From: Hydrogenophaga sp.
Lineage (GTDB): Bacteria > Pseudomonadota > Gammaproteobacteria > Burkholderiales > Burkholderiaceae_C
Assembly (NCBI RefSeq): GCF_030373225.1
Contig: NZ_JAUCZG010000033.1
Location: 1-49,759 of the forward strand
DNA length: 49,759 nt
Direction: 5' to 3'
Made by a program: the position numbers and the translations under genes. A model generated the notes under the pieces. It was given only the letters and a program-made list of their open reading frames with translations, did not search any database and was not told the origin of the DNA. Shown piece after piece: positions 34,385 to 43,095 of this stretch. The stretch's first letter is position 1. Each line of letters opens with the position of its first letter.

Positions 34385-36682
34385 ATGCAAACCTCCGCCG
34401 CCACCCCCCGTCCCGCCGCCAGCGGCCCCGCTTCTGCCGCCCCGGGCCCGTCGGACGTGCTGGCCCGCATGACGCTCGATCTGGACGCGCAGGGGCGCTT
34501 CGGCCGCGGCGAGCTGCTGCTCACCTCCGGCGAGCTGGTGGAGCTGCCCGCTGCCGGTGACACCCACACCTGGGCGCTGGGCAGTGCGCTGCGCCTGCAG
34601 CACACCGACCTGGCCGGCGTGGCCACGCTGGACCTGCTGGATGGCCACGGGCTGCGCCGGCGCTGGCGCTTCACGCTGGCGCAGAACCCGGCGGCGCTGC
34701 GGCTGGTGCGCCAGTTCGACCAGGCCGTGGCCCGCCTGCAGGGCGGGGCCGCACCGGTGCTGGACACCGGGCTGCGCTGCCCCTCCTGCCAGTCGCCGGT
34801 GAACCCCGACAGCGAGACCTGCGAGGTCTGCGCACGCCAGCTGGCAGAGATTCCCTCCACCTGGGTGCTGCTGCGCTTGTGGCGCTTCGCGCGGCCGTAC
34901 CGCTGGCAGTTGCTGGCGGGTTTTCTGCTCACGCTGGCCTCCACCGCCGCCACGCTGGTGCCGCCCTACCTGACCATTCCGCTCATGGACGATGTGCTGA
35001 TTCCGTTCCAGAACGGGCAGAGAATCGACACCGGCTACGTGGCGCTGCTGCTCTCGGGGCTGCTGGGTGCCGGGGTGGTGGCCTGGGGCCTGGGCTGGGC
35101 ACGCACCTGGCTGCTGGCACTGGTGTCCGAGCGCATCGCGGCCGACCTGCGCACCAGCGCCTTCGACCACCTGCTGGGTCTCTCGCTCGACTACTTCGGC
35201 GCCAAGCGCACCGGCGACCTGATCGCGCGCATCGGCTCCGAGACCGACCGGCTTTCTGTGTTTCTCTCGCTGCACGCGCTCGATTTCGCCACCGACGTGC
35301 TGATGCTGCTCATGACCTCGGCCATCCTGTTTTCCATCAACCCCTGGCTGGCGCTGGTCACGCTGCTGCCGCTGCCTTTCATTGCCTGGATGATCCACCG
35401 CGTGCGCGACCGGCTGCGCACCGGCTTCGAGAAGATCGACCGCGTGTGGGGCGACGTGACCAACGTGCTGGCCGACACCATTCCGGGCATCCGCGTGGTC
35501 AAGGCGTTCGCCCAGGAGCGGCGCGAGTCCGGCCGTTTCCACGAGGCCAACCAGCAGAACCTGGTGGTCAACGACCGCATCAACAAGACCTGGAGCCTGT
35601 TCACCCCCACGGTGACGCTGCTCACCGACATCGGCCTGCTCGTGGTCTGGGCATTCGGCATCTGGCAGATCGCCAGGGGCGACATCACGGTCGGGGTACT
35701 CACCGCGTTCATCGCCTACATCGGTCGCTTCTACGGCCGGCTCGACTCGATGAGCCGCATCGTCTCGGTCACGCAAAAGGCCGCCGCCGGCGCCAAGCGC
35801 ATCTTCGACATCCTGGACCATGTCTCCAACGTGCCGGAGCCGGCCGAGCCGGTGCAGGGCGTGCCGGTGCACGGTGGCCTGAGCATGCACGGCATCGCGT
35901 TTCGCTACGGCAACCGCTCCGTGATCCGCGACCTGAGCCTGAGCATCCGGCCCGGCGAGATGATCGGTCTGGTCGGGCACAGCGGCTCGGGCAAGAGCAC
36001 GCTGGTCAACCTGATCTGCCGCTTCCACGACGTGAGCGAAGGCCGCATCGAGCTCGACGGCACCGACATCCGCAGCTTCCGCGTGGCCGACTACCGCCGC
36101 CACATCGGCCTGGTGCTGCAGGAGCCGTTCCTGTTCTTCGGCACCATCGCCGACAACATCGCCTATGGCAAGCCCGGCGCCACACGCGACGAGGTGGTGG
36201 CGGCCGCGCGCGCCGCCCATGCGCACGACTTCATCCTGCGGCTGACGCACGGCTACGACTCGCTGGTGGGCGAGCGCGGCCAGGGACTCTCGGGCGGCGA
36301 GCGCCAGCGCATCAGCATCGCGCGTGCGCTGCTGATCGACCCGCGCATCCTGATCCTCGACGAAGCCACCTCGGCGGTGGACACCGAGACCGAGAAGGAG
36401 ATCCAGAAGGCGCTGGACAACCTGGTGCAGGGCCGCACGACGATCGCGATCGCGCACCGCCTGTCCACGCTGCGCAAGGCCGACCGGCTGGTGGTGATGG
36501 ACCGGGGCGAGGTGGTGGAGGTCGGTCCGCACGACGAGTTGATGGCGCGCCAGGGCCACTACTGGCGCCTGCACGAAGCGCAGGCGCGCCAGGCCGCCGC
36601 CGAAGACCCCGACCACATCGACAACGCCCTGGCGCACCACCTGCCCCAGCCGTCGGCGCACACCGGCAACCTGCAGCCATGA
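34385..36682 (+). CDS. Cyanophycin-locus ABC transporter, exporter type with zinc ribbon
   Basis: 765-residue half-transporter. The N-terminal about 110 residues are a soluble beta-rich domain (FGRGELLLTSGELVEL), followed by a four-cysteine zinc ribbon (CPSCQ...CEVCA), six transmembrane helices of the ABC-exporter type, and a nucleotide-binding domain with Walker A GHSGSGKST, signature LSGGERQR and Walker B ILILDEAT. The extra N-terminal region is absent from normal MsbA-like exporters. An ATG 21 bases upstream (34364) is an alternative start. It overlaps the DUF1854 gene by four bases and is divergent from the cyanophycin synthetases. I recall the pair being annotated as cyanophycin-metabolism associated. 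Cargo unknown. Confidence 0.87.
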   Translation: MQTSAATPRPAASGPASAAPGPSDVLARMTLDLDAQGRFGRGELLLTSGELVELPAAGDTHTWALGSALRLQHTDLAGVATLDLLDGHGLRRRWRFTLAQNPAALRLVRQFDQAVARLQGGAAPVLDTGLRCPSCQSPVNPDSETCEVCARQLAEIPSTWVLLRLWRFARPYRWQLLAGFLLTLASTAATLVPPYLTIPLMDDVLIPFQNGQRIDTGYVALLLSGLLGAGVVAWGLGWARTWLLALVSERIAADLRTSAFDHLLGLSLDYFGAKRTGDLIARIGSETDRLSVFLSLHALDFATDVLMLLMTSAILFSINPWLALVTLLPLPFIAWMIHRVRDRLRTGFEKIDRVWGDVTNVLADTIPGIRVVKAFAQERRESGRFHEANQQNLVVNDRINKTWSLFTPTVTLLTDIGLLVVWAFGIWQIARGDITVGVLTAFIAYIGRFYGRLDSMSRIVSVTQKAAAGAKRIFDILDHVSNVPEPAEPVQGVPVHGGLSMHGIAFRYGNRSVIRDLSLSIRPGEMIGLVGHSGSGKSTLVNLICRFHDVSEGRIELDGTDIRSFRVADYRRHIGLVLQEPFLFFGTIADNIAYGKPGATRDEVVAAARAAHAHDFILRLTHGYDSLVGERGQGLSGGERQRISIARALLIDPRILILDEATSAVDTETEKEIQKALDNLVQGRTTIAIAHRLSTLRKADRLVVMDRGEVVEVGPHDELMARQGHYWRLHEAQARQAAAEDPDHIDNALAHHLPQPSAHTGNLQP

Positions 36683-37167
36683 ACACCTCCACCCAGGCCG
36701 AAGCCGACTTCCACCTGCACTGCGACGACCAGGGACGCTGGGTGTGCCAGCGGGCCGATGGGGAGCCGCAGGTCGGCGTGCAGGTGGTGCGTGCCTTTCC
36801 GCTGAGCGCACCGCGGGAGGCGATTTCCATCATCGGACCGGACGGGCACGAGCTGGTGTTCGTGGGCCGGCTCGATGCGCTCGATGGGCGCCAGCGGACC
36901 GCACTCGAGCAGGCGCTCATGGAGCGCGAGTTCTCGCCCGTGGTCTTGCGCATCCGCGAGGTGAGCACCTTCGCCACACCGAGCACCTGGCAGGTCGACA
37001 CCGACCGCGGACCCACCGAGCTGGTGCTCAAGGTGGAAGAAGACATCCGCCGCCTGCCGGGCCAGCGCCGCCTGCTGATCACCAGCGCCCACGGCGTGGT
37101 GTTCGACATCCCCGACCGCAACGCGCTGGACCGCGCCTCGCGCCGTTTCCTCGAACGTTTTCTCTGA
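36679..37167 (+). CDS. DUF1854 protein associated with cyanophycin genes
   Basis: 162 residues of DUF1854. A beta-rich N-terminal part (VQVVRAFPLSAPREAISI, GHELVFVGRLDALD) is followed by a helical segment and the C-terminal RRLLITSAHGVVFDIPDRNALD, family hallmarks. No transmembrane helix or signal. The ATG overlaps the ABC transporter stop as ATGA, so the two are made together. Its N-terminal portion resembles the soluble head of the ABC protein only loosely. It probably works with that transporter in cyanophycin metabolism; biochemical role unknown. Confidence 0.85.
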   Translation: MNTSTQAEADFHLHCDDQGRWVCQRADGEPQVGVQVVRAFPLSAPREAISIIGPDGHELVFVGRLDALDGRQRTALEQALMEREFSPVVLRIREVSTFATPSTWQVDTDRGPTELVLKVEEDIRRLPGQRRLLITSAHGVVFDIPDRNALDRASRRFLERFL

Positions 37168-37200
37168 CCTCGGAACCGCACCGGTGCTGCACGGGTCGAC

Positions 37201-37222
37201 AGATATGACGATCGTCATATCT
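37201..37222. promoter_or_regulatory. TetR operator: perfect 22-bp palindrome
   Basis: AGATATGACGA and its exact reverse complement TCGTCATATCT abut at 37211/37212, 17 bases before the tetR start. TACACT at 37228-37233 could be the -10, so a bound repressor would cover the -35 region and block tetR and the downstream MATE gene. Confidence 0.8.
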
Positions 37223-37239
37223 GGCATTACACTGCCGGC

Positions 37240-37824
37240 ATGGAAACCGGACCTGGCCGCAAAGCCCTGACCCACGAGCGCATTCTGGAGACGGCCGCGC
37301 GCGCGATCCGCCGCGCGGGTTTTCAGGGGGTCGGTGTGGCCGACATCATGAAAGAGGCGGGGCTGACGCACGGCGGCTTTTACGCCCACTTCGCCTCACG
37401 CGACGCCCTGCTGGTGGAAGCCCTGGAGCACGCCGGAAGGCAAAGCGCGCAGCGGCTGGACAAGGGCGGAATGCTGCGGCAGGCGCGCGGCGCCAGCGCG
37501 TTTCGCGCCCTGGTCGAGAGCTACCTGTCGGACCGCCACCTGGCCGATACCGAAGGCGGTTGTGCGGTGGCGGCACTGGTGTCGGAAGCGCCGCGCCAGG
37601 CGCCCGAGGTGAGGGCCGCAGCCGCGCTGCGAGTGCGCGGCCTGCTGGATCGGGTGCGCGACTCGCTGCCGGAACATGCCGCTGCAGACGCAGCCACCTC
37701 GATCGCCAGCCAGATGGTGGGCGCGCTGCAGCTCGCGCGCGTGCTGGGCAACAACACCGAAGGCCGCGCGCTGCTCGCCGCCAACCGCAACGCCCTGCTG
37801 GCGCAACACGAAGGTTTGGTTTGA
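37240..37824 (+). CDS. TetR-family transcriptional repressor
   Basis: 194 residues. The N-terminal TetR helix-turn-helix spans residues about 10-55 (ERILETAARAIRRAGFQGVG, GLTHGGFYAHFASRDALLVEAL), followed by an all-helical ligand-binding domain with GGCAVAALVSEAPRQAPEVR, a pattern seen in NemR/AcrR-like regulators of the TetR_C group. It likely represses itself and the MATE exporter by binding the palindrome at 37201-37222. Its stop overlaps the next start as TTGA. Inducer unknown; electrophiles or a drug-like substrate are possible. Confidence 0.9.
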   Translation: METGPGRKALTHERILETAARAIRRAGFQGVGVADIMKEAGLTHGGFYAHFASRDALLVEALEHAGRQSAQRLDKGGMLRQARGASAFRALVESYLSDRHLADTEGGCAVAALVSEAPRQAPEVRAAAALRVRGLLDRVRDSLPEHAAADAATSIASQMVGALQLARVLGNNTEGRALLAANRNALLAQHEGLV

Positions 37825-39179
37825 CCGCTTCCCACGCGCAGGTCCGCCTGCAACAGATGCTGCATGCGCCACTGCTGCCCACCCTCGTGCGCCTGGCCAC
37901 GCCCAACGTCATGGGCCTGTTCGCCATGACCATCGTGATCGGCTACGACGGCTACATCCTCGGGCGGCTCGGCGCGGACGCACTGGCCGGCATCGCGCTG
38001 GTGTTTCCGCTGTCCATGCTGATGGTGCAGATGTCGGCCGGTGGCATCGGTGGGGCCACCACCGCCGCCGTGGCGCGCGCGCTGGGCGCTGGCCGCGCCG
38101 GGGACGCCAGCCGCCTGGCGCAACAGGCCCTGCTGATTGCCCTGCTGATGGCCGCGCTGTTCATGCTGGCGTTGCTGGGTGTCGGGCGCGGCATCTTCAG
38201 CAGCATGGGCGGCCGGGGCGCGGCGCTGGAGGCGGCACTGGCGTATTCGAACGTGCTGTTCAGCGGCGCGGTGGTCATCTGGTTCACCAACGTGCTGGCC
38301 GCCGTGGTGCGCGGCGCGGGCAACATGCTGCTGCCCTCGGTGCTGATGCTGGGCACGGCGGTGCTGCACCTGGTGTTGTGTCCGCTGCTGGTGTTCGGCT
38401 GGGGACCGGTGCCCGCGCTGGGCGTGGCCGGCGCGGCGGTGAGCACGCTGGTGGTCAACGGCGCCTCTGCCCTGGTGATGCTGGCCCACCTGCTGCGCCG
38501 CGACGGCGCCGTGCAGCTGCAGCACTCACCCTGGCGGCTGCACGGGCCCTCGCTGCGCGACATCCTGCGCGTGGGCCTGCCGGCATCGTTGAGCCCGGTG
38601 ATCAGCAATGCGTCCATCGCGGTGGCCACCGCGTTCGTCGGCAGCTTCGGCACCGCTGCCCTGGCGGGCTACGGTGTGGCCGCGCGGCTCGAGTACATCC
38701 TGGTGCCGATCGCTTTCGGTTTCGGCACGGCGCTGACCGCGATGGTGGCGACCAACATGGGTGCCGGGCAATCGGCGCGTGCGGTGCGCGTGGCCTGGGT
38801 GGGTGGTGCGGTGGTGGCAGCCATCACCGGTGCCATCGGCGTGGTCACAGCGATGGCACCGGCGCTGTGGATGAACCTCTTCACCACCGATGCCGAGGTG
38901 CTGGGCTTCGGCGGACGCTACCTCAACATCGTGGGTGGCTGCTACGCCTTCTTCGGTCTCGGCCTGGCGCTGTTTTTTGCGTCGCAGGGCGCGGGCCGCA
39001 TGTTCTGGCCCCTGGCCGGCAGCATGGCGCGGCTGGTGATCCTGGTGTTGGGTGGCTGGTTGTGCGTTCACGTGTTCCAGACCTCGGCCACAGGCCTCTT
39101 TGCCGTCGTCGCACTCAGCCTGGTGGTGTACGGCTCCACCATCGCCATCGCCATCCGGCTGGGCAGCTGGACCCGATGA
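37821..39179 (+). CDS. MATE-family multidrug/toxin efflux protein
   Basis: 452-residue integral membrane protein with about 12 helices in two similar halves, typical of cation-coupled MATE antiporters (LVRLATPNVMGLFAMTIV at the first helix, GLPASLSPVISNASIAVATA at the start of the second half). The TTG at 37821 overlaps the tetR stop and has AAGG six bases upstream; an ATG at 37858 is a fallback but would clip the N-terminal arm. It forms a two-gene operon with the repressor. Substrate unknown. Confidence 0.88.
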   Translation: MTASHAQVRLQQMLHAPLLPTLVRLATPNVMGLFAMTIVIGYDGYILGRLGADALAGIALVFPLSMLMVQMSAGGIGGATTAAVARALGAGRAGDASRLAQQALLIALLMAALFMLALLGVGRGIFSSMGGRGAALEAALAYSNVLFSGAVVIWFTNVLAAVVRGAGNMLLPSVLMLGTAVLHLVLCPLLVFGWGPVPALGVAGAAVSTLVVNGASALVMLAHLLRRDGAVQLQHSPWRLHGPSLRDILRVGLPASLSPVISNASIAVATAFVGSFGTAALAGYGVAARLEYILVPIAFGFGTALTAMVATNMGAGQSARAVRVAWVGGAVVAAITGAIGVVTAMAPALWMNLFTTDAEVLGFGGRYLNIVGGCYAFFGLGLALFFASQGAGRMFWPLAGSMARLVILVLGGWLCVHVFQTSATGLFAVVALSLVVYGSTIAIAIRLGSWTR

Positions 39180-39202
39180 AAACCCCCTCAAACGGAGACA
39201 AC

Positions 39203-39619
39203 ATGAAAACACTCGCCGATGATTTCAACGCCCGCGGCGCGGGCGCGCTGCCCGGCCACCTGGGCCTGGTCATCACCCACGTGAGCACAACGGAGGTGCG
39301 CTCCGAGCTCGCGGTGAAACCCACCACCATGGCGCCCAACGGTTTCCTGCACGCCGGCAGCGTGGTCACGCTGGCCGACACCAGTTGCGGCTACGGCTGC
39401 ATGGCCAACCTGCCCAAAGAGGCCACCGGCTTCACCACCATCGAACTCAAGAGCAACCACCTGGGCACGGCGCTCGAAGGCACCATCGACTGCGTGGCAC
39501 GGCCGGCCCACATCGGGCGCACCACGCAGGTGTGGGACGCCACCGTGACGCACCGCGAGACCGGCAAGACGATCGCGCTGTTTCGCTGCACGCAGATGGT
39601 GCTGTACCCCAAGGTCTGA
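39203..39619 (+). CDS. PaaI-type hotdog-fold thioesterase
   Basis: 138 residues with the hotdog fold. The active-site segment NGFLHAGSVVTLADTSCGYG carries the catalytic acid on the long helix, followed by TIELKSNHLGTALEG. It resembles PaaI and 4-hydroxybenzoyl-CoA thioesterases that cleave acyl- or aryl-CoA thioesters. Of two in-frame ATGs, 39203 has GGAG at good spacing; the one at 39176 overlaps the MATE stop. Position right after MATE suggests read-through. Substrate unknown. Confidence 0.85.
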   Translation: MKTLADDFNARGAGALPGHLGLVITHVSTTEVRSELAVKPTTMAPNGFLHAGSVVTLADTSCGYGCMANLPKEATGFTTIELKSNHLGTALEGTIDCVARPAHIGRTTQVWDATVTHRETGKTIALFRCTQMVLYPKV

Positions 39620-39688
39620 CCAATGAAACTGAACTTCACGCGCTCGGCGTTCTCCGACTGGGACACACCACCGAACGAGGACAGCACC

Positions 39689-40033
39689 ATGAAGATTCAG
39701 GTCAACACCGACGCCCACATCGACGGACACGCACTGCTGAGCGAGGGTGTCACCCGCACCGTGAGCCATGTGCTCAAACGCTTTCAGGACCACGTCACCC
39801 GCGTGGAGGTGCACCTGAGCGACCTGAACGGCGACAAGGGTGGGCAAGCCGACAAGCGTTGCGTGATGGAAGCCCGCCTCGAGGGACGCCAACCCGTGGC
39901 CGCCACCGAAATCGCCGGCTCGCAGGACCAGGCGGTGCGGGGTGCGGTGGAAAAACTGGCCCGGCTGATCGACAGCCAGCTCGGTCGCGCGTCCAGCTCG
40001 GAACGCTCGCCCGTCAAGCCCACGGCGGACTGA
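39689..40033 (+). CDS. HPF/RaiA-like ribosome-associated protein
   Basis: 114 residues similar to the sigma-54 modulation/S30EA ribosome hibernation family: MKIQVNTDAHIDG at the N-terminus, HVTRVEVHLSDLNGDKGG with the acidic loop, and AVRGAVEKLARLIDSQLGR as the final helix. It lacks the long C-terminal dimerisation domain of long HPF. Members bind the 30S subunit in stationary phase or stress. GAGG is eight bases before the ATG. It lies 69 bases after the thioesterase gene on the same strand. Confidence 0.85.
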   Translation: MKIQVNTDAHIDGHALLSEGVTRTVSHVLKRFQDHVTRVEVHLSDLNGDKGGQADKRCVMEARLEGRQPVAATEIAGSQDQAVRGAVEKLARLIDSQLGRASSSERSPVKPTAD

Positions 40034-40122
40034 CGCTCAGGGCTTGCGGGCCGCGGCCGGGGCTTTCGCCTCTGCGCAGGGGTTCTGGTCGGCGGGCCGC
40101 CGGCCGTATGTGTGGCAACGAA

Positions 40123-40152
40123 CTGACCGGCCCATGTCGGCCCCGCTAGTCT
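40123..40152 (+). promoter_or_regulatory. Candidate promoter of the mla-like operon, possibly leaderless
   Basis: CTGACC (40123-40128) and TAGTCT (40147-40152) are separated by 18 bp. The predicted transcription start falls at or next to the A of the ATG at 40159, and no Shine-Dalgarno precedes that ATG. Confidence 0.4.
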
Positions 40153-40158
40153 GTGGCA

Positions 40159-41319
40159 ATGACCGAACCGCCGACCGCCACCGCGCCGCACGACCGGCTG
40201 CCTGCGGGCGGCCCGGGCGCCGCCAGTGCGCAATGGCTGCCGCAGGACAACGCCTGGGTGCTGGGCCTGGGCGGCGAATGGCGCGGACACCAGGGTGTGC
40301 TGCCCGACCTGCCCGGCGCGCTGGTGCGCGGCGAGGTGCGTTTCGACACCACGGCACTGCGTTCATGGGACGTGGCGTTCGCATCGATCCTCTGGCAACG
40401 CCTGAGCGCGCTGACCCGGCCGCCGGTGCGCATCGATCTGCAGGGCCTGCCCGAGGGCCTGCGCGACATCCTGTCGATGGCGCTGACCGAGGAATCTCCC
40501 GCGCCCACTGCGCCCCGGGCCCAGGCCGGGCGCATCCAGACCCTGGGTGTCGGCACCCAGGCCTGGTGGGACGACGGGCGCCGCTCGCTCACCTTCATCG
40601 GCGAGGTGTTGCTGTCGGTGGCTCGGCTGCTGCGCGGCAGGAGCGGCATGCGATGGGGCGACCTGGCCTGGCAGATCGAACAGACCGGCCCGCGCAGCCT
40701 GCCCATCGTGGCGCTGGTGAGTTTTCTCGTGGGCCTGATCGTGGCCTACATGGGCGCGGCGCAGTTGCAGCGTTTCGGCGCGCAGAACTTCATTGCCGAC
40801 CTGGTGACGGTGGGCGTGGTGCGCGAAGTGGCAGCGCTGCTGGTGGGCATCGTGCTGGCCGGCCGCGTGGGCGCGGCGTTCGCGGCCCAGATCGGCAGCA
40901 TGCGGGCCAACGAAGAGGTCGATGCGCTGGCCACGCTCGGCGTGAACCCGGTGGACTTTCTCGTTTTGCCGCGCGTGCTCGCGCTGCTGGTCGTGGGGCC
41001 GCTGCTCACCGCCTTCGCAGCACTTGTGGGCATGGCGGTGGGCTGGCTGGTGGCGGTGGGCATCTACGGCGTGACACCGCTGGAATATGTGGTCGCCAGC
41101 GCCCAGGCGCTGACCCTGCCGCATGTGCTGGTGGGCCTGCTCAAAGGCACGGTGTACGCCGTGCTGGTGGCCCTGGCGGGTTGCCTGCAGGGCATGTCGG
41201 CCGGGCGCAGTGCGCAGGCCGTGGGCGATGCCACCACCGCTGCGGTGGTGCAGGCCATCGTGTGGATGGTGGTGGTGGCCTCGGTGCTCACCGTGCTGTT
41301 CCAGCAGCTGGACTGGTGA
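40159..41319 (+). CDS. Mla-type lipid ABC transporter, permease
   Basis: 386 residues. The N-terminal 110-residue STAS-like soluble domain (VRFDTTALRSWDVAFASILWQ) is fused to an MlaE permease domain with about five membrane helices (IVALVSFLVGLIVAYMGAAQ, REVAALLVGIVLAGRVGAAF, conserved EEVDALATLGVNPV). It forms the inner-membrane channel of a phospholipid transporter of the Mla/Mce class. It opens a four-gene operon with overlapping or nearly abutting genes. A GTG six bases upstream could also be read, but the ATG is preferred. Confidence 0.9.
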   Translation: MTEPPTATAPHDRLPAGGPGAASAQWLPQDNAWVLGLGGEWRGHQGVLPDLPGALVRGEVRFDTTALRSWDVAFASILWQRLSALTRPPVRIDLQGLPEGLRDILSMALTEESPAPTAPRAQAGRIQTLGVGTQAWWDDGRRSLTFIGEVLLSVARLLRGRSGMRWGDLAWQIEQTGPRSLPIVALVSFLVGLIVAYMGAAQLQRFGAQNFIADLVTVGVVREVAALLVGIVLAGRVGAAFAAQIGSMRANEEVDALATLGVNPVDFLVLPRVLALLVVGPLLTAFAALVGMAVGWLVAVGIYGVTPLEYVVASAQALTLPHVLVGLLKGTVYAVLVALAGCLQGMSAGRSAQAVGDATTAAVVQAIVWMVVVASVLTVLFQQLDW

Positions 41320-41323
41320 CGCG

Positions 41324-42091
41324 ATGACGTCTCCCCTGATCCGCGTGCAGGCCATGACCATGGCCTTCGGCGACCACGTCGTGCAGCGCGACCTCGACTT
41401 CGACGTCTTGCCTGGCGAGGTGCTGGCGATCGCGGGTGGCAGCGGCTGCGGCAAGAGCACCTTGCTGCGCCACCTGATCGGCCTGCAGGCGCCGGCCGCC
41501 GGCCGGGTGTTGCACGGCACACAGGACCTGTACACGGCCGACGCGAAGACCCTGGGCGTGCTGCGCCAGGGCTTTGGCGTCGCGTTCCAGGCCGGCGCCC
41601 TGTGGAGCAGCATGACGGTGGGTGAAAACGTGATGCTGCCGATGCAGCTGTTCACCGGGCGCGATGCAGCCACCTGCGCGCGGGACGCGCGCTTCAAGCT
41701 GGCACTGGTCGGTCTGGCCGACAGCTTCGAGGCCGAGCCTTCACAACTCAGCGGCGGCATGCGCAAGCGCGCGGCCATCGCGCGGGCGCTGGCGCTGGAC
41801 CCGCCACTGCTGTTCCTGGACGAACCCTCGGCCGGGCTGGACCCCTTGTCGTCGGCCCAGCTCGACGAACTCATTCGCCACCTGCGCGACGACCTGGGCA
41901 CCGCCGTGGTGATGGTCAGCCACGAGCTGGGCAGCATCTTCGCGCTGGCCGACCGCCTGCTGTTCCTCGACGCGCAGAGCAAGACCATGACGGCACTCGG
42001 CCCACCCGACGACCTGTTGCACCACGGCCCGCCGGGGGTGCAGACCTTCCTGCGCCGCGGCGCAGGACAGCCCGAGACCCACACCCCATGA
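41324..42091 (+). CDS. Mla-type lipid ABC transporter, ATP-binding protein
   Basis: 255-residue ATPase. Walker A GGSGCGKST, Q-loop FQAGALWSSMTV, signature LSGGMRKRAAIARAL and Walker B LLFLDEPSAGLDPLS are present, with the GMRKR variant typical of MlaF-type ATPases. It energises lipid movement through the adjacent MlaE-like permease. The start lies four bases after the permease stop and its own stop overlaps the mlaD-like gene, indicating a single transcript. Confidence 0.92.
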   Translation: MTSPLIRVQAMTMAFGDHVVQRDLDFDVLPGEVLAIAGGSGCGKSTLLRHLIGLQAPAAGRVLHGTQDLYTADAKTLGVLRQGFGVAFQAGALWSSMTVGENVMLPMQLFTGRDAATCARDARFKLALVGLADSFEAEPSQLSGGMRKRAAIARALALDPPLLFLDEPSAGLDPLSSAQLDELIRHLRDDLGTAVVMVSHELGSIFALADRLLFLDAQSKTMTALGPPDDLLHHGPPGVQTFLRRGAGQPETHTP

Positions 42092-43095
42092 AGCGCCAGC
42101 TCAGCCCCACCCTGATCGGCACCTTCGTGGTGGTCGGCCTGTCCCTGATCGCAGCCACCGTGATCGCGCTGGCGGGCAACAGCCTGTTCACACGCAAGGA
42201 GAAAGCCGTCATGTTTTTCAGCGGTTCGGTCTACGGCCTGCAGGAGGGCGCACCGGTGGTGTTTCGCGGTGTGCGCGTGGGCAGCGTGGAGTCGATCGCC
42301 GTCTTCTACGACAGCCGCACCGATGACTTCTCGATCCCGGTGCTGGTGGCGCTCGACGGTGACGCGGTGAGCGGGCTCGATGGCCGCAGAACCAAGGGCG
42401 TGGGTCTGGCGCTGCCGGCGCTGGTGCAGCGCGGGCTCAGTGCCCAGCTCGCCATGCAGAGCCTGCTGACCGGCCTGCTCTATGTCGACCTCGACCTGCG
42501 CCCCGCCCGCCCGGGCCAGCTGCGCGGCACCTACCGCGACGTGCCCGAGATCCCGACCACGGCCACCGCCATCCAGGCCCTGAAGAACCAGCTGGAAGGC
42601 ATGGACTTCCGCAAGATCGCCGAAGACCTCTCCGCCATCGCGGCCTCGGCCCGCGCCGTGGTCTCCGGCCCCGAACTCCGGCAGGCGCTGACCGACCTGG
42701 CCGAGATCACCGCCACCTTCAAGCGCGTCTCGACCCGGCTGGACCAGCGCATCGATCCGCTGGCCAACGAGTTGCAGCGCTCGTTGTCGTCGGCGCGCAG
42801 CGCGATGGACAGCCTGGGCCGCGCGGCGGGCTCGGTGAACAGCACTTCCGAACAGGTGTCGGGCCTGTTGGCGCCCGACGCGCCGCTGGTGCAGAACCTG
42901 CAGCGCGCCGCCGACGAGGTGGGCCGCAGCGCGGCCTCGCTGCGCGAGGCCACCGCCGACGACTCCAGCCTGCGCCTGGGCGCGGACCGGGCACTGCAGG
43001 ACCTCTCGCGGGCAGCACGCGCCTTGCGCGACCTGGCCGAGACGCTGGAACAACAACCCGATGCCGTGCTGCGCGGGCGCAAGGTGACGCCATGA
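42088..43095 (+). CDS. MlaD/MCE-domain lipid-binding protein
   Basis: 335 residues. One N-terminal membrane helix (LIGTFVVVGLSLIAATVIAL) anchors a periplasmic MCE domain (about residues 40-125, VYGLQEGAPVVFRGVRVGSV), followed by a long helical coiled-coil-like tail to residue 320 (STRLDQRIDPLANELQRSLS). It should form the hexameric ring that receives lipid in the periplasm. This longer type with a helical tail is nearer to PqiB/LetB or Mce proteins than to E. coli MlaD. Coupled by ATGA overlaps on both sides. Confidence 0.9.
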   Translation: MKRQLSPTLIGTFVVVGLSLIAATVIALAGNSLFTRKEKAVMFFSGSVYGLQEGAPVVFRGVRVGSVESIAVFYDSRTDDFSIPVLVALDGDAVSGLDGRRTKGVGLALPALVQRGLSAQLAMQSLLTGLLYVDLDLRPARPGQLRGTYRDVPEIPTTATAIQALKNQLEGMDFRKIAEDLSAIAASARAVVSGPELRQALTDLAEITATFKRVSTRLDQRIDPLANELQRSLSSARSAMDSLGRAAGSVNSTSEQVSGLLAPDAPLVQNLQRAADEVGRSAASLREATADDSSLRLGADRALQDLSRAARALRDLAETLEQQPDAVLRGRKVTP

